Origin: Candidatus Zipacnadum vermilionense
GTDB taxonomy: Bacteria > Armatimonadota > Zipacnadia > Zipacnadales > Zipacnadaceae
Length of the DNA: 64,000 nucleotides
Direction of reading: 5' to 3'
Assembly: GCA_029821755.1 (NCBI GenBank)
Contig: JALGSV010000001.1
Coordinates: 124,001-188,000, forward strand
In this document: in pieces, positions 44,782 to 52,787 of the stretch
Position numbering within the stretch: the first letter of the stretch is position 1
Layout: every line of letters starts with the position of its first letter
Notes under the pieces: model-generated
Databases searched by the model: none
Seen by the model: the letters and a program-made list of their open reading frames with translations, nothing else
Told to the model about the DNA's origin: nothing
Translations under genes and position numbers: made by a program

Positions 44782-46473
44782 GTGATCAATATGGAGCATA
44801 CACGCCAACCTAAGCGGGCCAAGGGTACGAAGACGGCCGAAGGTAAGCGACCGGCTTCGCGCGGTGCAGTCTGGCTGGTCGCTGCCGGAGTCTTCCTCGT
44901 CTACTGCGCCACTCTCTCCGGCGAGGGTGGAAGCACTTACGGACAAGCCTACCTCACGGCCAAGAGCCTGGTTGAGACCGGGGACCTCAGCATTGATGCG
45001 ACCGGGGCCGAGGTGTCGCCGGATCGGATTGGGTCAACCTTCGTCAATGCTAACGGCGAGCGTTATGCCGTTACGGGGGTGCTTTGGAGTCTAGTGGTCT
45101 TGCCTTTCTACGCCGTCGCGCACGCCGCGACGGGGGGAGCAGAAACCGGCAGCGCCGCCGTCCTCGGGAAGCTGCTGACCGGGCTCTATGACCCGCTGCT
45201 TTACGCGCTGTGCGGCGCGCTCCTGTTCTCCATCTGTACACGCCTTTCGGGCTCGCCCCTCCGCGGATGGGGCATCGTGATGCTGTGGAGCTTCGCGACG
45301 ATGACGTGGGGAGTCAGCAAGTATTCCTCGTACGTCAGTCTGTTGTCGTCTCTGCTGCTGGGAGTTGTCTGGTTCCTATCGACCAAAGGCGGGACACCAT
45401 CGTGGAGAGCCTTCTTGGGGGCTGGGGCATGCCTGGCTATGGTGGCACTGGCCCGCACGCAAGAGGTGGCTCTGATACCTGCGGGCATGCTGTACGCTGG
45501 GGCGCGGCTCCGGGCCCTTCCCAGCGGCGCGCGCAAGAATGCAGCAGCGCTTTTCATGGCGCCCATCGTCTTGGCCTTGGTGGCGTTGGCGCTGCTCAAC
45601 ATGCACAAGTTCAGCTCTGGGCATCCGTTCGGCTACACTAGTCAGCCAAGTGGGCCGCTCTGGGTTGGTCTGTGGGGGCTACTGCTTAGCCCTGGTCGAA
45701 GCATCCTGCTCTTCTGCCCGCCCGTCGTGCTGGGGTTGTGGTGCCTGCTGCGAACCGGTCCCCGGTGGGTCCCAGAGCGGCTTTTCTTGGCCGTCGCTGC
45801 CGTGATCATGCTCTTGCTGTATGCCTCCTTCCGCTGTTGGCCCGGCGATTGGGGAGACTGGGGGCCTCGGTATCTTGCTCCGCTGGTTCCGCTGTTGCTT
45901 GTGCCGCTCGCCATGGTGGACGGAGACACGTGGGGACGGTCGGTGCGGAGGGCCGCCCTCGTCGCAGGTATCGTGGGAGTCCTGGTGCAGATCCCCGGAG
46001 TCCTCCTGCGTCCCGGCGCCTATCAGTGGCCCTTGCGGGTGGTCGAGAAGGAAGGTGCATCCCTGGGGCCGGTCGATTCACTGTTCTGGCCGCAGTTCTC
46101 GCCGGTATTCTTGGGCTACCGTCTGCTGTATGAGAAGACGGTGGCCATGGCGAGTGGAGTCCCACCATCGCTTACGCTGCAAATCTGCGATGCCAACAGC
46201 GTGGTGCGCGCCGCGACGGTGCCGTTGACCGCGGAGATGTTACGCAACAGCGACTTTGTGAGCCATGCGCTCTTCTCGCTGGAGCAGGGCTCATTCAGCC
46301 GGTCGCACCAGCACTGGAGGGCTCTGGCATGGGTACTGAGGGTAGCGCAAGGAGGCGTCTTCGTCTCCGGCCTCTTGTGCCTGATCTGCGCAAGGAGACG
46401 CCTGCGGGAGACTGGCGCTGGATCAGACCAGGGACCTGCGCCGAAGCCGACTGACTCGTGCGCCTGCAGGTGA
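44782..46473 (+). CDS. polytopic membrane protein, possible GT-C glycosyltransferase
   Basis: A protein of about 563 residues with 10-12 hydrophobic helices after a basic N terminus. The loop after the first helix (GSTYGQAYLTAKSLVETGDLSID) resembles GT39-type proteins but without the usual D-D or D-E pair, and CWPGDWGDWGPRYLAPLVPLLLVP is a block shared with uncharacterised bacterial GT-C-like proteins. The C-terminal 100 residues are largely extracytoplasmic. Start at GTG 44782 or ATG 44791; neither has a good ribosome site. It ends the long glycosyltransferase train. Confidence 0.6.
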   Translation: MINMEHTRQPKRAKGTKTAEGKRPASRGAVWLVAAGVFLVYCATLSGEGGSTYGQAYLTAKSLVETGDLSIDATGAEVSPDRIGSTFVNANGERYAVTGVLWSLVVLPFYAVAHAATGGAETGSAAVLGKLLTGLYDPLLYALCGALLFSICTRLSGSPLRGWGIVMLWSFATMTWGVSKYSSYVSLLSSLLLGVVWFLSTKGGTPSWRAFLGAGACLAMVALARTQEVALIPAGMLYAGARLRALPSGARKNAAALFMAPIVLALVALALLNMHKFSSGHPFGYTSQPSGPLWVGLWGLLLSPGRSILLFCPPVVLGLWCLLRTGPRWVPERLFLAVAAVIMLLLYASFRCWPGDWGDWGPRYLAPLVPLLLVPLAMVDGDTWGRSVRRAALVAGIVGVLVQIPGVLLRPGAYQWPLRVVEKEGASLGPVDSLFWPQFSPVFLGYRLLYEKTVAMASGVPPSLTLQICDANSVVRAATVPLTAEMLRNSDFVSHALFSLEQGSFSRSHQHWRALAWVLRVAQGGVFVSGLLCLICARRRLRETGAGSDQGPAPKPTDSCACR

Positions 46474-46540
46474 ACCGATGGCGATTGGTCAATCTGCCAG
46501 CAAAGGTGAATGAAGGCACTCACTCCCGGGAGGGTCCAAC

Positions 46541-48529
46541 ATGAGAAACGTGGTAAGCCATGTGCTGCGGAAGACACTGGGATCGGTTGGGGCGCTAGCC
46601 CTGTTGTCAGGCTTGCCGATGGCCGGGCTCGCGGCCGAGGCGGGGGACGCCCCGGGTTCGCGGGCTACACTCGAGCGCGTGGAGCAGGGAGCCTCCAGTT
46701 CTACCTTCTCCGGATTGACCGGGCTCATCCGGGTGCCCAATGCTGACGTCATACCTGAGGGGGACTTGCGCCTTGGGGTCACCCCCTCGCCGAGCAGCAC
46801 CGAAAGCCCCATGCCGGGCGGCGCTAGCAACGATGTGCTCACCATGGGGTTCGTGCGCAACGCCGAGATCGGCATCTCGCTAGGGGAAGCACAGTTTGGG
46901 CATGACCTGATCGTTCAGGCCAAGCTGAACCTGGCCCGCGAGACCGCGGGGCGGCCGGGGGTGGCGGTCGGCGTCCTGGACCTGCGCCGCACCAACCTCG
47001 ACGTAGGCCCGACCTTCTTCGCGGTAGCCAGTAAGCACCTGGCCCGCGGGCGCGCGGAGGCCACCCTGGGCCTATCCGGTGGGGAGCACAGCGGCGTGCT
47101 GGCCGGTCTGAGCTTGCGCCCCGTGCCCTGGCTGGAGCTGCAGGGCGAATACGACACTGATCGCTTCAACTACGGCGCGGCGGTGCATGTGGGCAGTCGC
47201 TTTGTCGCGCGCGCGGCGAAGGTAGATGTAGGCACGGCCTACACCCTGAGCTATCAATTCCCCCTGGCCTACCCCGAGGCCCCCTCCCGTCCGCCGGCGA
47301 GCGCCGAGCTAGGTCCCCCCGTGGAGCCCGGGGATCGCGCGGCGACGGCGCTTATCCAGGAGGAATTGGTGGGGATGGGGCTGGAGAACGTCCAGGTCCA
47401 GATCCAGCCGGTGGACTCGGTGCGCACACTGTGCATTTCCTTCGACAATCGGCAGTACACTCTCAACGACTACGATGCGGTGATGGCGGTGCTACCGGTG
47501 GCGGCTCGGCTGGCCGGATCAGAGGTGGAGCAGGTGGCGATGCGGGTGCAGAAGCGCGGCCTGGTGACGGCGGAAGTCACCGCTCCGCTGGACGGCTACC
47601 GGCGCTTTGCCCGGGACGAGATGACTGGCCGGGAGTTTGCCGCGCAGGTTACGGTCGAACGCCTGCCCGGGAGCCATCCTAGCGACGTGCTCACCAGTCC
47701 CACCGAGGTGGCTAACCCACCGTGGGGTCGAGTGGACTTGACACTCGAGCCGGGTCTGCGGACGGAGATCGGTACGGAAACCGACACCTTGCTGACCGGC
47801 TGGTCGCTCGAGCCCGGTGTCATCTTGTGGCCGGTGCGCGGCATGCAGCTCAACGCGCGCTGGAAGTTCCCTGTCGCCGGCCCCCTGATCCGCGAGCACA
47901 AGAATGAACTGATCACCGACGAGGCGCTGCTGTCCTATGCTGCGCGACCCAGTCGTCGGTTCCTCGTTCAGGCCCTGGGCGGACGTTTCTCCGACCGTAC
48001 CTTCCAGCACTGGGACGGGTACGGGGTGGAAATGGCTACGCCGGTCGGTTCCCAGGGACTCCTGCACCTGACCGCCGCGCGCCTGGACAATGACGAAATT
48101 GGGAAGAACACCTACGTCGTGGCCGACTACTGGCACCAGGTGCCCCGCTCGAACCTGCAGGTGCGTCTCCTGGGCGGACGGTTCCTCTACCAGGACGAGG
48201 GCTACGGGGTTGACCTGATCCGCTTCAGCCGCGAGGTGCAGGTGGCAGTGGGCATGCGGCACACGGGCTTCGACAACGTGCTGGAGGTACGGACCTCCTT
48301 CCCGCTGGGCCCGCGCCGACAGCCCCGGAGACCTAGCGCGCTGCGCGCCCGCCTGGCGGACCGCTTCGACTACAACAGCCGCAGCCTGCTGTCCGACCGC
48401 AACTACGTCAGCCTCGCCCAGCGCGTGGGGAAGGAGCTCTTCATCGGCCCCAACTTGATTGACAGCTTCTTCAACCGTGACCGTTTGTCTTCAGATAGTT
48501 TTGTGATATACTTACAGAGTGCAAAGTAG
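46541..48529 (+). CDS. YjbH-domain outer-membrane protein
   Basis: A protein of 662 residues with a signal peptide (about 1-32, ending GLAAEA). STFSGLTGLIRVPNADVIPEGDLRLG is the typical opening of YjbH/GfcD proteins, here split by position 50-75. The first ~240 residues and the last ~260 are beta-rich, as expected for two barrel segments, with a central periplasmic domain. YjbH-like proteins take part in exopolysaccharide secretion or modification at the outer membrane, which implies that this organism is diderm. GGGAGGG precedes ATG 46541. No YjbE/F/G partners are visible. Confidence 0.8.
   Translation: MRNVVSHVLRKTLGSVGALALLSGLPMAGLAAEAGDAPGSRATLERVEQGASSSTFSGLTGLIRVPNADVIPEGDLRLGVTPSPSSTESPMPGGASNDVLTMGFVRNAEIGISLGEAQFGHDLIVQAKLNLARETAGRPGVAVGVLDLRRTNLDVGPTFFAVASKHLARGRAEATLGLSGGEHSGVLAGLSLRPVPWLELQGEYDTDRFNYGAAVHVGSRFVARAAKVDVGTAYTLSYQFPLAYPEAPSRPPASAELGPPVEPGDRAATALIQEELVGMGLENVQVQIQPVDSVRTLCISFDNRQYTLNDYDAVMAVLPVAARLAGSEVEQVAMRVQKRGLVTAEVTAPLDGYRRFARDEMTGREFAAQVTVERLPGSHPSDVLTSPTEVANPPWGRVDLTLEPGLRTEIGTETDTLLTGWSLEPGVILWPVRGMQLNARWKFPVAGPLIREHKNELITDEALLSYAARPSRRFLVQALGGRFSDRTFQHWDGYGVEMATPVGSQGLLHLTAARLDNDEIGKNTYVVADYWHQVPRSNLQVRLLGGRFLYQDEGYGVDLIRFSREVQVAVGMRHTGFDNVLEVRTSFPLGPRRQPRRPSALRARLADRFDYNSRSLLSDRNYVSLAQRVGKELFIGPNLIDSFFNRDRLSSDSFVIYLQSAK
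48485..48512 (+). promoter_or_regulatory. extended -10 promoter inside the 3' end of the YjbH-like gene
   Basis: TTGTCT (48485-48490), a 16-base spacer, and TATACT (48507-48512) preceded by T-G-A, i.e. an extended -10. The stretch is AT-rich compared with its surroundings. It would drive the lipoprotein gene at 48624 with a leader of about 105 bases. Confidence 0.5.
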
Positions 48530-48623
48530 GGTGAGAGAGCACCTTCCGGGCTGCCCAGGAGTGGCTTCGCTATGGCAAGCAGACTCCTAGGCGTCGTGTG
48601 GAGGGGTTAAGGAGGCACGGCTA

Positions 48624-49823
48624 ATGCCGACCATCGAGAGCCGATCGCACGTTTTCCCCATCGCTAGGGTGCTGCGGCGGGCAAGCGCACTTGTCGCGCT
48701 GCTGGTGTTGGCGACAGTGGTGACCAGTTGTGGTGGGGGAGGCGCCGGCCTGGTTATCCCGCCCCTGGTGACCGGGCAGAGCGTGATCCTTGTAGATATT
48801 CGCGCCGACAGCACCCTGACCACGCTGCCCGGCGCCACCCTCAATGTGGCGGGACCGGGCAGTCCGCAGGTCTCCTCGATAGAGCCGGGCAAGTTCAAGG
48901 TGATCGTGGCGCCCGGGGCCACCTATCAGCTTCTCGCTGCCGCCGCGGGCTATGCGGCCCAGATCAGGACGGTAGCCGTCCAATCCCGCACGGGGCTGGC
49001 TTCCTCGGTGACGCAGGTGACCATCCCCTTGGCCCCGGCCCCCCCCTCGCTCTTGCTGACCCCGGCGGGTGGGGTGCTTGACGCCGGTAATGGTATCAGC
49101 GTCAATGTGCCCGCAGGTGCGGTAGCCACTGCGGTCCCCGTGACGCTAACGGTCAAGTCGATGACGGCAAGCGGAGGCGGCGCCGCCGCCGGCCCCGAAG
49201 TCCGTGCCGCCGTCTTAGGCGGCGTAGACCTGTTCCCGGCCGGCAGGAGCTTCTCCGCGGTAGTAGAGATCATCGTGCCGCGCGCCTTCCTCAAGATCGC
49301 CGATGCGCTGGTTGCGGCCGGGTCAACCTTCGAGTTGTGGGAGGCCGGCGCCGCGGCCGGGGGATTCGTTCTCTCGTCCGGGACGGCAGTCTACCGGGCG
49401 GCCACTGATGACTTCTTGATGGGTCTGCCCCACACCGGTGCCTTTCAGCTCCGTCCCGGCGTGACCGTGGAGGTCGTGGGCGAGCTAACCCGGGACCTGG
49501 GCACGCTGACCTCCACGGTGGGCGGCTCCATCCTGGAAGGCACGACCACCTTTGACTACAGCACCTCCAGCAGCGCCACTGACCCCGCGCTCAACGGCCT
49601 GCTAACTGCGACCTTCGGCACCGAGCCGGATGTCGATCTGAGCGCGCCGAATCCCGCCGTGGAAGGTACGGAGGGCTTCATCACCGAACTTAACGCCAAG
49701 CAGACCGGCGAACGCGTGACCATTCGCCGCGGAGGCGCCCTCGTGGGGACGGCTGACTACTATGGCGCACAGGTCGTAGTGATGGGCATCTTGAGACCTC
49801 CGCCGCGTACCGGTACGGGATAG
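48624..49823 (+). CDS. probable lipoprotein, function unknown
   Basis: A protein of 399 residues. A hydrophobic segment (about 20-34) ends in VVTSCGGGG, a reasonable lipobox with Cys 35 or nearby as the lipidated residue. A carboxypeptidase-regulatory-like beta fold (about 50-135) is followed by a segment resembling ZU5 domains (PAGGVLDAGNGISVNVPAG). The protein is rich in Ala, Gly and Thr, with no catalytic motif. It probably sits on the envelope. It lies between the YjbH-like gene and the nucleotidyltransferase gene. Confidence 0.7.
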   Translation: MPTIESRSHVFPIARVLRRASALVALLVLATVVTSCGGGGAGLVIPPLVTGQSVILVDIRADSTLTTLPGATLNVAGPGSPQVSSIEPGKFKVIVAPGATYQLLAAAAGYAAQIRTVAVQSRTGLASSVTQVTIPLAPAPPSLLLTPAGGVLDAGNGISVNVPAGAVATAVPVTLTVKSMTASGGGAAAGPEVRAAVLGGVDLFPAGRSFSAVVEIIVPRAFLKIADALVAAGSTFELWEAGAAAGGFVLSSGTAVYRAATDDFLMGLPHTGAFQLRPGVTVEVVGELTRDLGTLTSTVGGSILEGTTTFDYSTSSSATDPALNGLLTATFGTEPDVDLSAPNPAVEGTEGFITELNAKQTGERVTIRRGGALVGTADYYGAQVVVMGILRPPPRTGTG

Positions 49824-49904
49824 GGGAGACCTCGTTTCCACGGCTGTGTTGACGCGCCTCGCCGCCCCCGGTGAGGCGCAGTCGTTTCCGCCGCGCGACC
49901 TGCC

Positions 49905-51143
49905 ATGCCTTTGACCCCCAGCCCTCCTGACGCTCAGCGGCTTCCACTCTCGCCGGAGTTCCGGACACTGATCGCCTGCGTGCGCGACGAGTCGCCGGAA
50001 TCCCTGGGTGACCACCTGTTTGCGGTCGGACCAGACGCAGGCGAACTCCTGTGTCTGGCTGGGGCCCACGGGGTTACATCTCTGCTATACTTATGCTTGG
50101 AGAGGAAGGGTCTGGCGGGGGAACTGCCCCCGGACGCCCGGGCGCGACTGGCGACAACTCATATTACCCTGGCGGCGCGGCAGACGCGCATGATCAGTGT
50201 GGCGCTGGAGATTATCCGAGCGCTGGAGCATCGCGGCCTCCGCTGTCTACCTCTGAAGGGGACCGCGCTCATCGCCGCGGCCTGGCCCACCTACCTCCCG
50301 CGGGACATGGTGGATCTCGACTTGCTGGTGGCGGCGGAGGATTGGATGGAGGCAGGAGCGATACTGGAGGGGCGGGGATTCTCGCCGCAGAGAGAGGGAG
50401 AGTTGCACTGCCCCTGGCTGGCTCATGGGCTTCCCCTGTTGCGCGACGGGATGATGCTCGAGCCGCACACCGCCCCCTGGGGCCACAACCCGATGGAGCC
50501 TCCCTTCCGCCCGAGCTGCGACCAGCTCTGGGCGCGGGCCCGGTCGGGAGCGCTATTGGACCAGCCCGTTCCCGTCCCCTCCCCCGAGGACATGGTGCTC
50601 ATCCTCCTGACCGGCCTGGCGCGCGATCGGTTCTCCAGCTTGCTGCGCTCCTGGGCGGACCTGCGCTGGCTCCTGTCGCCCGAGGGCGGCGGCGCGGACA
50701 CCGCGGTGCTCTGGGAGCGGGCGGCGGCTCTGCATGCCGGCAAACTCCTGGCGATATGTCTGCGGTTCGCCGGGGAGCTGCTGGGGGATGTCTTACCTGT
50801 GGTGCCGGAGTGCCTAGACATGGACTCCGCCTACGGGCGCGTGAGGCCGATCCTATGGCGGCGGCTGCTCATGGCTGAGAGCCTTCCCCGGGTGCCGCGG
50901 TCAGCCTTGCGGGTACTCGCCGGCGGGCGGGGTGTGGCGACTGAGGTGGGGGAAGCGGGGTGGGCCTGGGCGGCCGAGGCCGGGGGGCTGCCGGCTCGGG
51001 CGGGGCGCTTGGGCGCTTGGGCAGGGCTGGTCGGCGGAGGCTTGGTCTATGCGGGACGCCTGGCCGTCTCGCGCCGAGCCCGCCAGGCGCTTCGCGAGGA
51101 GGCGTACCTCTTACGAGCGGTACGAGAGCGGGAAGCAGCCTAG
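49905..51143 (+). CDS. NTP_transf_5-type nucleotidyltransferase family protein
   Basis: A protein of 412 residues. The block ALEHRGLRCLPLKGTALIAAA followed by YLPRDMVDLDLLVAAED is the signature of the PF14907-type family, with D-x-D-x-x-V as the metal motif of the nucleotidyltransferase fold. The remaining two thirds are helical. Such proteins occur beside PqqD, HprK-like kinase and exosortase/polysaccharide genes, and a related nucleotidyltransferase occurs with an HprK-like kinase in some lasso-peptide clusters. It faces the RiPP-like operon tail-to-tail, so it is a candidate but not a proven member of that system. Target is unknown. Confidence 0.78.
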   Translation: MPLTPSPPDAQRLPLSPEFRTLIACVRDESPESLGDHLFAVGPDAGELLCLAGAHGVTSLLYLCLERKGLAGELPPDARARLATTHITLAARQTRMISVALEIIRALEHRGLRCLPLKGTALIAAAWPTYLPRDMVDLDLLVAAEDWMEAGAILEGRGFSPQREGELHCPWLAHGLPLLRDGMMLEPHTAPWGHNPMEPPFRPSCDQLWARARSGALLDQPVPVPSPEDMVLILLTGLARDRFSSLLRSWADLRWLLSPEGGGADTAVLWERAAALHAGKLLAICLRFAGELLGDVLPVVPECLDMDSAYGRVRPILWRRLLMAESLPRVPRSALRVLAGGRGVATEVGEAGWAWAAEAGGLPARAGRLGAWAGLVGGGLVYAGRLAVSRRARQALREEAYLLRAVREREAA

Positions 51144-51246
51144 ACCTCATCTTGGCATCCCGAACACCGCCACGTAGCACTACTCTGCCGGTCCCTTCCC
51201 GGCCCAACGCCTCAGCGCCCATAGAGGGAGCAGGGCGCGAAGTTCT

Positions 51247-51741
51247 CTATCCCCGCAGTGCTCGCGGTGGCCCGCCCAGCGTGCAGCGGCGTCGCGTTCG
51301 TGGGTGGCGCAGGCGAATCAGGCCGGGAATCAGCAGCGCCAGCCGTCGGCGTAGCAGGGCCAGTCGGAAGCGGCTGACGAGCGCCTCGCGGCTCACCTCA
51401 CCGTCACCTGACTTGACCGACTCCACCCGGCCCAGGACGCTTCCCATCGGCACCGGCAGATCCGGCCACGGAATCGCATCTCCCCACGTCTGCACCCGCC
51501 GTTGTTCCCCAGCGCCCGACACCCGCACGACCCGGTGGCACACCGGATAGCCGTCGGAGGTCACGAAGAGCACGATGTCCCCGGGGCGCAGGTCGTCCGG
51601 ATCCAGCTTCCGCAGGACTACCAGGTCGCCATCCTCGACGGTAGGACGCATGCTCTTCCCCCGCATGCGGGTCTCGCAGGCCCGGCCCCGGCCCAGCAGA
51701 TCGGAAATAACCTCGCGGTAGTCGGAGGGGGAGAGCTTCAT
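51247..51741 (-). CDS. S24/S26-type serine peptidase without membrane anchor
   Basis: A protein of 164 residues. GKSMRPTVEDGDLVVL places the nucleophile S30 in the S-M-x-P box of signal peptidases, DGYPVCHRVVRV gives H69 as general base as in the ER/SipW type, and TWGDA supplies a late Asp. Bacterial type I signal peptidases use Lys and have an N-terminal membrane helix; this protein has neither, so it is probably soluble or peripherally bound through its basic C-terminal helix. It is last in the minus-strand operon and overlaps the kinase gene by ATGA. It could remove the leader of the precursor peptide encoded at 52599-52751; that is inference. Confidence 0.8.
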   Translation of the reverse strand: MKLSPSDYREVISDLLGRGRACETRMRGKSMRPTVEDGDLVVLRKLDPDDLRPGDIVLFVTSDGYPVCHRVVRVSGAGEQRRVQTWGDAIPWPDLPVPMGSVLGRVESVKSGDGEVSREALVSRFRLALLRRRLALLIPGLIRLRHPRTRRRCTLGGPPRALRG

Positions 51742-52595
51742 AGGACCTCACGGAGTCGCTCGACGGCTGACTGATCGGGCATAAAGCCAAAGTCATAGAC
51801 AGGCACAGTGCGTGCGGTGCGGTCCAGGAGTTCAACAGTGGGTGGAATCGTGGCCGGGTCCCAGGTGAAGAACCGGGTATTCTCCAGCAACCGCTGCCCG
51901 GCCTCCGCAGGGGTCAGCCGAGACAGTTTGTGGGCAGGAGCATGGCGAAGGAAGAAAACAGCATCCAGGGGACCGGAGAGATCGCAGGGGGGACCCAAGA
52001 GGCCATTCCAGGGCGTGCCATGTGCCCAGGCGCGGTCCTCGTGCCAGGTCAAAACCGGGTACTCCTCGGTAAGACATGTTCCTCCGGCATCGGCCACCAG
52101 CCGCCCCAGGGTGCTCTTGCCGACGCCCTTGTCGCCGAGCAGCATGACAAAGCGGCCGTCCACAAAACACACGGCTCCATGCAGCAAGGCCCCGCCGTGG
52201 TGCGCCAGATAGCCCCAGAGGGGCAGATATAGCCAGGCCAGTCCCCTTTCGTTGCCAGTCCTCTTTGTCTCGGCGGCGCGCCGAAGCATCAGGCAGCAGG
52301 CCGAAAAATCGGGAGCAGCACGAAGCAAGGCCCAGCCGTGATCCATCTGAAACACGTCCGGGGAACTTTCAACCAAAGGGGCAACGGGTGACGCACCGCG
52401 ACCGGGAGGCGGACCATCGTGCTCTCCCGGGGGCAATACTTCGAGGTCAAGGTCGGGTGCCTGAGAACGACAATCACTAACACGGTAGGGGAGGAGGCGC
52501 GAGTCCGGGCCACGTTCGTCATCCCTCACGCGGGCCCGGATGTTGGCTCCAGCGACATGCAGGCGAAGCAGATTGTCGACGCGAGGGCAATTCAC
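51738..52595 (-). CDS. HPr kinase-like protein of a RiPP operon
   Basis: A protein of 285 residues. The N-terminal ~80 residues match the small beta domain of HprK-related kinases. HHGGALLHGAVC precedes the Walker A loop GDKGVGKST (154-162), and CLTEEYPVL stands where HprK has its acidic metal site. Relatives are found with PqqD/radical SAM genes, and one, in the paeninodin lasso peptide cluster, phosphorylates a peptide Ser. The precursor next door has four Ser in its core. Translation begins at GTG 52595, three bases after the precursor stop, with no ribosome site of its own, so it is coupled to it. It overlaps the peptidase gene downstream. Confidence 0.8.
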   Translation of the reverse strand: MNCPRVDNLLRLHVAGANIRARVRDDERGPDSRLLPYRVSDCRSQAPDLDLEVLPPGEHDGPPPGRGASPVAPLVESSPDVFQMDHGWALLRAAPDFSACCLMLRRAAETKRTGNERGLAWLYLPLWGYLAHHGGALLHGAVCFVDGRFVMLLGDKGVGKSTLGRLVADAGGTCLTEEYPVLTWHEDRAWAHGTPWNGLLGPPCDLSGPLDAVFFLRHAPAHKLSRLTPAEAGQRLLENTRFFTWDPATIPPTVELLDRTARTVPVYDFGFMPDQSAVERLREVL

Positions 52596-52598
52596 CAG

Positions 52599-52751
52599 CT
52601 AGACACATACGCCGCTATAGCTACACGGCCTGAACGACCGACACCCGAAGGCGGCGAGGAAGATACCACAATCACTTCGGCACGCGGTGAGCACATCGGT
52701 ATCCGCCTCTAAGATGACTTCCCTTACTTCCGGCTTGATCCATTTGTTCAT
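52599..52751 (-). CDS. candidate Cys-rich RiPP precursor peptide
   Basis: A 50-residue peptide read on the minus strand from ATG 52751 to TAG 52599. The first ~23 residues form a leader with W4, K6, P7, E8, V9 and an E/D-rich stretch, recalling the W-x-K-P-x-x start of PqqA and other PqqD-bound precursors. The last 27 residues hold five cysteines (24, 28, 37, 43, 49), four serines (26, 39, 44, 46) and a Tyr at 45, with three Arg. It is preceded by an excellent GGAGGAGG at nine bases, lies 36 bases after the radical SAM gene and three bases before the kinase gene. Gene order, signal and composition all indicate the substrate of the operon. It has not been matched to a known class. Confidence 0.8.
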   Translation of the reverse strand: MNKWIKPEVREVILEADTDVLTACRSDCGIFLAAFGCRSFRPCSYSGVCV

Positions 52752-52760
52752 TGTGCCTGA

Positions 52761-52768
52761 CCTCCTCC
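52761..52768 (-). promoter_or_regulatory. strong ribosome-binding site of the precursor peptide gene
   Basis: GGAGGAGG on the minus strand, nine bases before ATG 52751. It is the strongest site in the operon; the other genes rely on overlap or weak sites, so the peptide is likely to be made in excess over the enzymes. Confidence 0.75.
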
Positions 52769-52787
52769 AAGCAGGCCCTGATGGCCC

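Noticed and set aside
52265-52712. plus-strand open frames opposite the kinase and precursor genes
   Set aside because: They are antisense to the coherent minus-strand operon, have no ribosome site and no domain.
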